DNA from: Bradyrhizobium sp. 1
Lineage (GTDB): Bacteria > Pseudomonadota > Alphaproteobacteria > Rhizobiales > Xanthobacteraceae
Assembly: GCF_023073315.1 (NCBI RefSeq)
Contig: NZ_JADPJH010000026.1
Span: 145,847-209,846 of the forward strand
Direction: 5' to 3'
DNA length: 64,000 bases
Position numbers and translations under genes: made by a program. Below are positions 16,648 to 22,801 of this stretch, in pieces. The notes beneath the pieces are model-generated. The model worked only from the letters and a program-made list of their open reading frames with translations. It did no database searches and was not told the origin of the DNA. Position 1 is the stretch's first letter; each line of letters opens with the position of its first letter.

Positions 16648-16941
16648 ATGAAGCTCACTTCCGAACAGGTGAAGCAGACCGTCAACCAGCTCGGTGCCCA
16701 GGTCCTGCCCGACGAACATCCCGCCATGCCGCAGCTCAACAGTATGTTCGGCGAGCACACCTTCTTCGTCGACGAGATGGGCCTGAAGGTCCTCGAGCCC
16801 ACGCCGTCGTTAGCGGCGGAACGCCAGACAGGCGAAGTCATCAGCCTCGCCGACTGGAGCGATGCCGATTTGACGCGCCTGATGGCGCATGAGCCCGAGC
16901 CGACCGGCGTGATCGTGGTGTTCGAACATGTGAGGCATTGA
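16648..16941 (+). CDS. Hypothetical protein
   Basis: This 97-residue protein is soluble, acidic and without a domain I recognise (KLTSEQVKQTVNQLGAQVL, then GEHTFFVDEMGLKVLE, ending EPTGVIVVFEHVRH). The ATG at 16648 has GGAG 6 nt upstream; an ATG 11 codons earlier is less likely. The final 24 codons have a degraded duplicate at 19543-19617, evidence that this sequence has been copied in the region. A hairpin follows 28 nt after the stop. Confidence 0.75.
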   Translation: MKLTSEQVKQTVNQLGAQVLPDEHPAMPQLNSMFGEHTFFVDEMGLKVLEPTPSLAAERQTGEVISLADWSDADLTRLMAHEPEPTGVIVVFEHVRH

Positions 16942-16969
16942 CGTCGCTGGTCGTGATGGGAGTTCAGAG

Positions 16970-16990
16970 CGGCGGGGGAAATCCCCGCCG
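16970..16990 (+). terminator. Hairpin after hypothetical gene
   Basis: CGGCGGGG, loop GAAAT, CCCCGCCG makes a perfect 8-bp GC-rich stem without a T-run. A weaker relative of it (AGCGGG...CCCGCC) follows the duplicated gene fragment near 19650-19668. It may be a terminator or transcript-end stabiliser. Confidence 0.55.
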
Positions 16991-17164
16991 TGACGATTGT
17001 GAGGTGTGACTGCCGTCAATTGATACGGTTGACTTCAGGCAGCCCGAGCTTGAGATTTCGCCTTGGCGGGCGCGCTTTTCGCCCCGGTCGTATCAATAAA
17101 CGCCCCAGCGTCCGGCAAGGGCTTTTACTGGCGGTAGAGCCCTCGCGTCGCGGGTATATATTCA

Positions 17165-17180
17165 CCTCCATCCATGGAGG
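17165..17180 (+). promoter_or_regulatory. Inverted repeat pairing an anti-Shine-Dalgarno with the ribosome site
   Basis: CCTCCAT (17165-17171), CC, ATGGAGG (17174-17180) is a perfect 7-bp inverted repeat. The right arm holds GGAGG, the ribosome site of the DUF3551 gene (ATG 17186), so in mRNA the site would be paired. A TATATT lies just upstream (17157-17162) and could be the -10 box, in which case the repeat could instead be a DNA operator. Confidence 0.45.
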
Positions 17181-17185
17181 TCGAA

Positions 17186-17413
17186 ATGCATCGCACAGTT
17201 CCGATGCTGGCATTGCTTGCCACCCTTATGTGCCTTGCCTGCTCGTCGCAGGCCCAGTCGGCCCAGACGGATCGATACTGCCTGCAAGGTCGCCGCTGGG
17301 GCTTTCCCGGCAATTGCCAGTTCGCCACCCGTCAACAATGCCTGGCCGCTGCTTCGGGCACGTCCGCCTCTTGCGGCCTCAATCCGCGCTACGCCGCGCC
17401 GCGGCGGCGCTGA
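17186..17413 (+). CDS. DUF3551 small secreted protein, second copy
   Basis: This 75-residue protein has a signal peptide (MLALLATLMCLACSSQAQSA) and the DUF3551 cysteine pattern in the mature part: RYCLQG, GNCQFATRQQC, ASCGLNP. It is a relative of the protein at 7964-8242 but lacks the long proline-rich tail, ending in PRRR. Function unknown. The ATG at 17186 has GGAGG 5 nt upstream; the in-frame ATG at 17174 is inside the ribosome-site hairpin. It opens a run of four or five small envelope-directed genes. Confidence 0.85.
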   Translation: MHRTVPMLALLATLMCLACSSQAQSAQTDRYCLQGRRWGFPGNCQFATRQQCLAAASGTSASCGLNPRYAAPRRR

Positions 17414-17484
17414 TCACCGCTCGAAGATGAGCCATTCGGCGCTACCGCACAGCAGAAGCGATCAATCGAGAAAGGCCCCCTCCG

Positions 17485-17757
17485 ATGCGAAAGCTTGCAC
17501 TCTTCGTTATTCTGCTCTCGCTCGCGGGAATGTTTCCTTCGAGCGAAACGTACGCTCAGAGTGCGCTTCGGGGTGCGGTCATCGGTGGTGCCATCGGCGG
17601 TCGTCGCGGCGCCGCCATAGGAGCTGCCGCCGGGGCCGTCGCCGGAGCCCACCGGCGGCATAACCATTGGCATCGATATTATTGGAGGAACGGCAGCTGC
17701 TGGCATCGCACGAATAGCGGAAGGTCGCACCGCGTGTCGCATCGCTACTGCCGTTAA
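17485..17757 (+). CDS. Small secreted glycine-zipper protein
   Basis: This 90-residue protein has a signal peptide (KLALFVILLSLAGMFPSSETYAQS), a glycine-zipper stretch (GAVIGGAIGGRRGAAIGAAA) that can insert in or line a membrane, and a His/Arg/Trp-rich end (HRRHNHWHRYYW, CWHR, HRYCR) with two cysteines. No enzyme motif is visible. The family is frequent in rhizobia and uncharacterised. Same strand as its small-protein neighbours. Confidence 0.75.
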   Translation: MRKLALFVILLSLAGMFPSSETYAQSALRGAVIGGAIGGRRGAAIGAAAGAVAGAHRRHNHWHRYYWRNGSCWHRTNSGRSHRVSHRYCR

Positions 17758-17833
17758 GTGAGCGCGGAGACTGTCGCGCGGCAGGTCGGACGACGGGAAA
17801 GATCGAGAACGGAAACTCAACGAGGGGATCGCA

Positions 17834-18217
17834 ATGTTCTTCGCTCAAGAAGGATTCACCTATCGAAATTTCCTGATGGACATGATTGCGATATTCGCAT
17901 TCGTCGTCTGGTTCTGGCTGCTCATCGTCATCTATGGCGACCTGTTCAGGCGCCACGACATCTCCGGATGGGGCAAGGCGCTGTGGGTGCTCGCGCTGGT
18001 CCTGACCTCGTACCTCGGCATCTTCGCCTACCTGATCACCCAGGGGAGAGGCATGGCCGAACGTAACGCCGAGCAGGCGCAACGGGCGCGCGACGAATTG
18101 CGACACATCGTCGGCTTTAGTGTCGCAGACGAAATGGCCAAGCTCGATCAGCTGAAAAAGTCGGGATCCATAACCGATGCCGAGTACGGGCGGCTACGCA
18201 CCAAGCTGGTCGCTTAG
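17834..18217 (+). CDS. Membrane protein with PLDc_N-like segments and SHOCT domain
   Basis: This 127-residue protein has two transmembrane helices (DMIAIFAFVVWFWLLIVIYG and ALWVLALVLTSYLGIFAYLI) joined by a short charged loop, like the N-terminal anchor of cardiolipin synthases (PLDc_N). The C-terminus (ADEMAKLDQLKKSGSITDAEYGRLRTKL) is a SHOCT module, a short helical pair common at protein ends in membrane-associated proteins. Function unknown. An AGGGGATCGCA ribosome site precedes ATG 17834. Confidence 0.83.
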   Translation: MFFAQEGFTYRNFLMDMIAIFAFVVWFWLLIVIYGDLFRRHDISGWGKALWVLALVLTSYLGIFAYLITQGRGMAERNAEQAQRARDELRHIVGFSVADEMAKLDQLKKSGSITDAEYGRLRTKLVA

Positions 18218-18226
18218 GACTTGAAG

Positions 18227-18325
18227 GTGAAGGTCTGCCTTCTCATCCTGAGTGCGTTCGCTGTGATGCTGTCCCTGATGCCTGCGCCGGCTAGCGCCCG
18301 CTCCGGGGTGGCAGTTGCCCTCTAA
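18227..18325 (+). CDS. Possible 32-residue signal-peptide-like micro-ORF
   Basis: Starting at GTG 18227, 7 nt after AGGA, this frame encodes a basic start, a hydrophobic core (VCLLILSAFAVMLSLM) and a signal-peptidase-like PAPASA-R, then only seven more residues (SGVAVAL) before TAA. It looks like a signal peptide cut off from its mature protein, or a true small envelope peptide. It is 9 nt after the SHOCT gene and overlaps by 4 nt, tail to tail, the collagen-like gene. It could be chance; there is no homologue check here. Confidence 0.4.
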   Translation: MKVCLLILSAFAVMLSLMPAPASARSGVAVAL

Positions 18326-18717
18326 CTTCCCTTCGGTCCGATCGGGCCCGCCGGGCCGGGCGGTCCTGCCGGACCCGCCGGTCCAGGAGGTCCGGGGAGG
18401 CCGCAATTTTGTATGACCACATCTCTCGTATCAGGTCCGGACGTGATCTTCACGATGCAGGTGGAGGGAAAGTCCGGTCCGATCCACCGAAACCCTCCGG
18501 TCGAAGTGCTCTCGACCTTCACGGTTTTGCTCGGGCTGATCTTGATCTCCACGCCGGGCTCGCGGGGCCGCCTGACGCGTCCGACGATGACCAACTCGCC
18601 CTGCGATATGGCGGCCGTCGTGATCAGTATTTCCGCATGTGCGCTTCCAGTGCACATCATCGCATAGGCAGTCATAAGAGCTGCGACGGTGCCGATAGGC
18701 TTCGCGAGCATCATCAT
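18322..18717 (-). CDS. Secreted protein with short collagen-like tail
   Basis: This 131-residue protein has a signal peptide (AALMTAYAMMCTGSAHA), a small beta-rich domain (residues 30-105: GELVIVGRVRRPREPGVEI, GGFRWIGPDFPSTCIVKI, VVIQNC) and a C-terminal run of seven Gly-X-Y triplets (GLPGPPGPAGPAGPPGP..., ending GPKGS). Such short collagen-like tails can trimerise. Three ATGs in a row make the start uncertain by up to two codons; GGGGAGA is just upstream. It lies opposite to its small-protein neighbours. Function unknown. Confidence 0.8.
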   Translation of the reverse strand: MMMLAKPIGTVAALMTAYAMMCTGSAHAEILITTAAISQGELVIVGRVRRPREPGVEIKISPSKTVKVESTSTGGFRWIGPDFPSTCIVKITSGPDTRDVVIQNCGLPGPPGPAGPAGPPGPAGPIGPKGS

Positions 18718-19008
18718 TCTCCCCTGCTTGCAGGTCGCCTAACAAATCGCGTCTCGTGCCAAGTGTCGAGTCGTTGTTTGAAGCGAACGACCAAACGCGG
18801 TCGAGCCGATAGCTCTCAAATTGTAGATCAATTGTCGGAAACGAAGCGACGTCGCCAAGTCAGTTCAAATGGCAGTGAGCGCGCCGACAAAGCCTATCCG
18901 GCCCTATACGCGGGGCGACATAAAAGCCGATAGTTGGTCGACGACCATCGGGCCCTATAGGCCAGGGATCACTCGGAGAAAAAGTTCGACAAGCAGGGGA
19001 GGCCCCAA

Positions 19009-19473
19009 ATGTACGCCAATATTCTCTTGAGCACAGATGGATCGGATGTCGCGAGGAAGGGCGTTGAGCATGGCATTGCTTTGGCAAAGGCCCTGAACGC
19101 CAAAGTGACGGTCATCACCGTAACGGAAGCGCTGCCGATCGACTATGGCGGCGGACACGATTCAGGATGGATTCCCTCGCAGCAGGAGATTGATAGCTTC
19201 GACGCAGCCTGCAAGGAAGGCGCGGGCAAAGTGCTCAATGAAGCTCGCGCAATGGCGGAGCGGATCGGCATATCTGCAGAACTCCTGCATGTTCCGAATG
19301 CGCATCCGGCCACTGCGATTATCGAAACAGCAAAATCCAGAGGCTGCGACTTGATCGTCATGGCCTCTCATGGGCGTCGCGGCCTCAGGAAGTTTTTTTT
19401 GGGGAGCCAAACATCGGAGGTCCTGGGGGACGGAAGCGTGCCGGTGCTGGTCGTCAGTGGCGGACACAAGTGA
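19009..19473 (+). CDS. Universal stress protein (UspA family)
   Basis: This 154-residue protein is a single Usp domain: NILLSTDGSD at the start, DLIVMASHGRRGLRKFFLGS-QTSEVL at the end with the ATP-binding G-x2-G-x9-G-S/T pattern, so it is an ATP-binding type. Such proteins help survival under starvation, oxygen limit or oxidative stress. GGGGAGG lies 6 nt before the ATG. The 290 nt upstream are free of genes and must contain its control region; no FixK-type box was convincing. Confidence 0.92.
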   Translation: MYANILLSTDGSDVARKGVEHGIALAKALNAKVTVITVTEALPIDYGGGHDSGWIPSQQEIDSFDAACKEGAGKVLNEARAMAERIGISAELLHVPNAHPATAIIETAKSRGCDLIVMASHGRRGLRKFFLGSQTSEVLGDGSVPVLVVSGGHK

Positions 19474-19542
19474 TCGTGCAGGGTTTGGCAAAGCCGCTCC
19501 CGGAGTCGTTCAAGCCCCGATGTCATCGCGTAATCGGTCATC

Positions 19543-19617
19543 GATCTAACGCGCCTGATGGTCCATGAGCCGGAGCCGACCGGCGCGATCGTGGTGTTCG
19601 CGCATGTGAGGGATTGA
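19543..19617 (+). pseudogene. Duplicated 3' fragment of the hypothetical gene at 16648-16941
   Basis: These 24 codons plus stop read DLTRLMVHEPEPTGAIVVF then AHVRD, against DLTRLMAHEPEPTGVIVVF then EHVRH at the end of the gene at 16648. Nucleotide identity is high and the copied block continues into a related hairpin (about 19650-19670). No start or upstream part of the gene is present, so this is a remnant of a duplication or a recombination scar. Confidence 0.8.
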
Positions 19618-19688
19618 TTGGGCCCCACGGACCGACCTGCATCAGTAGCGGGTTTGAAAAATCCCGCCACTGTCGTTGCCGGCCTGGT

Positions 19689-20789
19689 TCAAATGCCGAA
19701 AGTCAGCTGCGGCTCCGCATCATCCCCGTCCTGAAGGGAAGACAGCGAGACCCCCAGCAGCCTGACGTGCTTGGGCAGCGGCATCTCGGCCTCGAGCAAG
19801 CCGCAGGCCAACCGTTCCAACTCGTCCCGGCCTGCAACGGGTGCGGTGCCGGATCTGCTGCGTGTGATGATCTCGAAGTCGGCGAATTTGATCTTCAGGG
19901 TGACGGTGCGGCCGCGGTTGCCGGTCGTCTCGCAATGGCGCCAGACCTTGTCGACGAGTGGCTTCAGCTCGGCGACCAGCGTGTCGAATTCGTCGAGGTC
20001 GGTCGAGAACGTGGTCTCCGCGCCGATGGATTTGCGGATGCGGTTGGCCCGGACCGGCCGCTCGTCGACACCACGTGAAATCCAGTAGTAATAGGCGCCG
20101 GACTTGCCGAAATTCGCATTCATGAACTCCAGCGTCTGGTTGCGGATGTCGAGGCCGGTGAACAGGCCGAGCGCATTCATCTTCGCACTCGTCGCAGGGC
20201 CTATCCCATGGAACTTTCCGACGGGCAGCGTCTCGACGAAGGCGGGTCCCATCTCCGGCGAGATTACGAATTGGCCGTTGGGCTTGCGATGATCGGAGGC
20301 GAGTTTTGCCAGAAACTTGTTGTAGGAAATGCCCGCGGAAGCGTTGAGGCCCGTCTCGGCCTTGATCCTCTCGCGGATCAGCAAGGCGACGTCCCGCGCC
20401 AGCGGGATGGCTTGCAAATTTTCCGTCACGTCGAGATAGGCTTCATCCAGCGATAACGGCTCGATGATGGGCGTGTGCTCGGCAAAGATCTCGCGGATCT
20501 GCCTGGAGATCGCCTTGTAGACCTCGAAGCGCGGCTTGACGAAGATCAGGTCGGGACATTGCCGCTTCGCCGTCACCGACGGCATCGCGGAGCGCACGCC
20601 GAACTTGCGGGCCTCGTAGCTGGCGGCGGCGACAACGCCGCGTTCCGCCGAGCCTCCGACCGCAACCGGCTTTCCGCGCAGCTCCGGATTGTCGCGCTGC
20701 TCCACCGACGCATAAAAGGCATCCATATCGATATGGATGATCTTGCGGACGGGCGAGGCGTCGCCGGTCACCGTGTCGGATTCGCTCAT
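19689..20789 (-). CDS. dinB: DNA polymerase IV (Y-family)
   Basis: This 366-residue error-prone polymerase copies damaged DNA. Motifs: IIHIDMDAFYASVEQ with catalytic Asp21 and Asp23, SYEARKFGVRSAMPS, the active site SLDEAYLDVT, AGISYNKFLAKLASDHRKPNG, and the little-finger region with TVTLKIKFADFEIITRS. The end (LLGVSLSSLQ) is normal, and no beta-clamp motif beyond PQLTFGI (QLTF-like) is evident. ATG 20789 is chosen; a TTG five codons upstream is less likely. Divergent from tspO, with only 43 nt between. No GTTC-N7-GTTC-type SOS box was seen in that gap. Confidence 0.94.
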   Translation of the reverse strand: MSESDTVTGDASPVRKIIHIDMDAFYASVEQRDNPELRGKPVAVGGSAERGVVAAASYEARKFGVRSAMPSVTAKRQCPDLIFVKPRFEVYKAISRQIREIFAEHTPIIEPLSLDEAYLDVTENLQAIPLARDVALLIRERIKAETGLNASAGISYNKFLAKLASDHRKPNGQFVISPEMGPAFVETLPVGKFHGIGPATSAKMNALGLFTGLDIRNQTLEFMNANFGKSGAYYYWISRGVDERPVRANRIRKSIGAETTFSTDLDEFDTLVAELKPLVDKVWRHCETTGNRGRTVTLKIKFADFEIITRSRSGTAPVAGRDELERLACGLLEAEMPLPKHVRLLGVSLSSLQDGDDAEPQLTFGI

Positions 20790-20832
20790 GGAAAGATGAT
20801 ACAATTGAGTGATGAGAAGCGCGAGGTCATGG

Positions 20833-21276
20833 ATGTTTCAATTGTCGGTCTTCGTCGTCGCGGTGGTCGGCATCGGCTGGCTGATAGGCGCGACCAATCT
20901 CCCCGGTGCGTGGTATGCCGGCCTCGCCAAGCCGGGCTTCGTGCCGCCGAACTGGGCGTTCCCGGTGGCGTGGACCATCCTCTACATCATGATCGCGGTG
21001 GCGGGCTGGCGGACCTTTCGCCGTGACCCAACGGGTCGAGCGATGCTGGTCTGGGCCGTGCAACTGGCGTTGAACTTCGCCTGGTCTCCGGTGATGTTCA
21101 CGATGCACCAGATCGGATTCGCGTTGGTCATCCTCATCGGCCTGTTCGCCGCGATCGTGACCTACATCACTACAGAGACATCGCGCGACAGGTTGGCAGC
21201 CGCATTGTTCGTGCCTTACGCAGCCTGGGTCGCATTCGCCGGCGTGCTCAATGCGGCAATCTGGCGTTTGAATTGA
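20833..21276 (+). CDS. tspO: TspO/MBR family tryptophan-rich sensory protein
   Basis: This 147-residue protein has five transmembrane helices and the family core: WYAGLAKPGFVPPNWAFPVAWTILY, then AVQLALNFAWSPVMF, and a C-terminal AWVAFAGVLNAAIWRLN. In Rhodobacter TspO binds porphyrins and tunes photosynthesis and stress genes in response to oxygen. The ATG at 20833 has AGG at 6 nt; a GTG/ATG pair seven codons upstream gives an alternative start. It is divergent from dinB. Confidence 0.92.
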   Translation: MFQLSVFVVAVVGIGWLIGATNLPGAWYAGLAKPGFVPPNWAFPVAWTILYIMIAVAGWRTFRRDPTGRAMLVWAVQLALNFAWSPVMFTMHQIGFALVILIGLFAAIVTYITTETSRDRLAAALFVPYAAWVAFAGVLNAAIWRLN

Positions 21277-21370
21277 GAAATTCAGTCTAGAGTTCATCAA
21301 AGAACAATCTCAGGCTTGTGAGTGGCAAGCCTAGGCATGCGATCCTACATGAGCGTGCAGAGGACAGCCC

Positions 21371-21580
21371 ATGCAATACAGCTCCGAGCTCATTCAGACG
21401 ATGCGTCAGGCACTCGAGACCGTGATGGCGAGCGTACCGGCTCATCAGTCGGTGTTCGGTTTGAAAGCAGCCGTAGCCGAATGCATTCTGAACGCTGCCG
21501 CACACGGCCAGACGTCGTATGACGGGCTGGTGCAGTCCGCCTCCGACCAGATCCAGGCGATTATTTCGATGCTGACGTGA
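21371..21580 (+). CDS. Small hypothetical protein
   Basis: A 69-residue soluble, mostly helical protein (SELIQTMRQALETVMASVPAHQSVFGLKAAVAECILNAAA, then DQIQAIISML). GAGG lies before the ATG with good spacing. Many small rhizobial proteins look like this; the family is not recognised. It ends 18 nt before the tRNA, which is on the other strand. Confidence 0.7.
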   Translation: MQYSSELIQTMRQALETVMASVPAHQSVFGLKAAVAECILNAAAHGQTSYDGLVQSASDQIQAIISMLT

Positions 21581-21597
21581 AAACGGCTGGGGGAGAC

Positions 21598-21674
21598 TGG
21601 CGCACCCGACACGATTCGAACGTGTGACCTTTGCCTTCGGAGGGCAACGCTCTATCCAGCTGAGCTACGGGTGC
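21598..21674 (-). tRNA. tRNA-Arg (anticodon CCG)
   Basis: On the minus strand a complete cloverleaf is visible: acceptor GCACCCG/CGGGTGC, D-arm GCTC...GAGC with AGCTGGATA, anticodon stem TTGCC/GGCAA with loop CTCCGAA (anticodon CCG, reading CGG), T-arm ACACG-TTCGAAT-CGTGT, then G and an encoded CCA. Length 77 nt. Confidence 0.97.
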
Positions 21675-21732
21675 AGTCGAGGTTCATTTAGCCGATTGGC
21701 GGGGGGCGGGCAACCGCTTCCGCCGTCTTCGG

Positions 21733-22800
21733 TCAGGCTGATTTGCGGGCAATACGGCCAGGAACCGGCGCTGCCTCCCGCCCGAGCCCCGCGAATTCGG
21801 CGAGCAGGCGTTCGGCGCAGATGACGCGGTTGCGGCCGAGCCGTTTGGCCGCATAGAGCGCCTCGTCGGCGGCGCCCAGCAGCCGGTCGGGGGCTCCGTT
21901 GACGTCAGTGGGGATGTGGCTGGCGACGCCGACGCTGAGGGTGACGTGGTCGCCGGCACCGCTGGCGCCATGGGCTATCCGCAGGGTCATGACAGCGGCG
22001 CGGATTTCCTCGGCGATGGCGCAGGCGCTGTCGCAATCCATATCCGGCAGGATCAGCGCGAACTCCTCGCCGCCATAGCGGCTGGCGAGGTCGAGCGGGC
22101 GCACGGCGTGGCGGCTGACGACATCGGCGACCGCACGCAGGCATTCGTCGCCGCTCTGGTGGCCGTGACAGTCGTTGAACAGCTTGAAATGATCGACGTC
22201 GACGAACAGCAGCGCCATCGGCTTCTGCGTCCGCTGGGCGCGGGCCCATTCCGTCATCAGCATCTGGTCGAAGGCGCGGCGGTTCGACAGGCCGGTCAAC
22301 CCGTCCTTGGTGGCAAGCTCTTTCAGCGCGGTCTCGGCGCGCTTCTGGTCGGTGAGGTCGCGCAGCGTCTCCACCACGGCGATCAAATTACCGGCCTCGT
22401 CATGGATCGGGCCGGCGTCGATGGCGAGATAGAGCTGGCTGCCGAGTTTTGGCATCACGCACCAGTTCTCCGCAGAGAAGCCGAGCCCGTTATGACCGCG
22501 CGCGGCGTACTCCGAATAATATTCCGGCAGCTGCTCGGGGCGGTCGAGCGCGACGAGGTCCGCCAGGCACGGGCGCTTGGTTTCGTAGAAAGCCTGCCAG
22601 TGCTTTGTCGTGCCGATCACCTCGGAGGCGGCGACGCCGGTCAGTCGCTCGCAGGCCCTGTTCCAGATCACGACGCGGCGCTTGGGATCGATCACGAAGG
22701 TCGGCACCACCAAATGCTGCATCAGCCGCACCGCATAGGAATCCGCGACGTCGACGGTTTTGGCTGAAGGCCTGCTTGACCTTTTTCCGGGCTTGGCCAT
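21733..22800 (-). CDS. PAS-GGDEF diguanylate cyclase
   Basis: This 355-residue protein has a PAS domain (about residues 25-150: VPTFVIDPKRRVVIWNRACERLTG, ending VVETLRDLTDQK) and a GGDEF domain (about 165-335) with intact active site RYGGEEFALILP. The product-inhibition I-site RPLD lies exactly five residues before it. It should make cyclic-di-GMP from two GTP and be feedback inhibited. The PAS probably binds heme, flavin or a small ligand. Its ATG comes one base after the stop of the GGDEF-EAL gene, so the two are translationally coupled. No membrane segment. Confidence 0.92.
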   Translation of the reverse strand: MAKPGKRSSRPSAKTVDVADSYAVRLMQHLVVPTFVIDPKRRVVIWNRACERLTGVAASEVIGTTKHWQAFYETKRPCLADLVALDRPEQLPEYYSEYAARGHNGLGFSAENWCVMPKLGSQLYLAIDAGPIHDEAGNLIAVVETLRDLTDQKRAETALKELATKDGLTGLSNRRAFDQMLMTEWARAQRTQKPMALLFVDVDHFKLFNDCHGHQSGDECLRAVADVVSRHAVRPLDLASRYGGEEFALILPDMDCDSACAIAEEIRAAVMTLRIAHGASGAGDHVTLSVGVASHIPTDVNGAPDRLLGAADEALYAAKRLGRNRVICAERLLAEFAGLGREAAPVPGRIARKSA

Positions 22801-22801
22801 C

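Noticed and set aside
18820..18850. Possible FixK/FNR-type box (TTGTAGATCAATTG) upstream of the UspA gene
   Set aside because: The TTG and CAA halves are too close (about 4-5 nt spacing instead of 6 in TTGA-N6-TCAA), so the match is poor.
20789..20833. SOS box between dinB and tspO
   Set aside because: No GTTC-N7-GTTC or GAAC-N7-GAAC pair is present in the gap.
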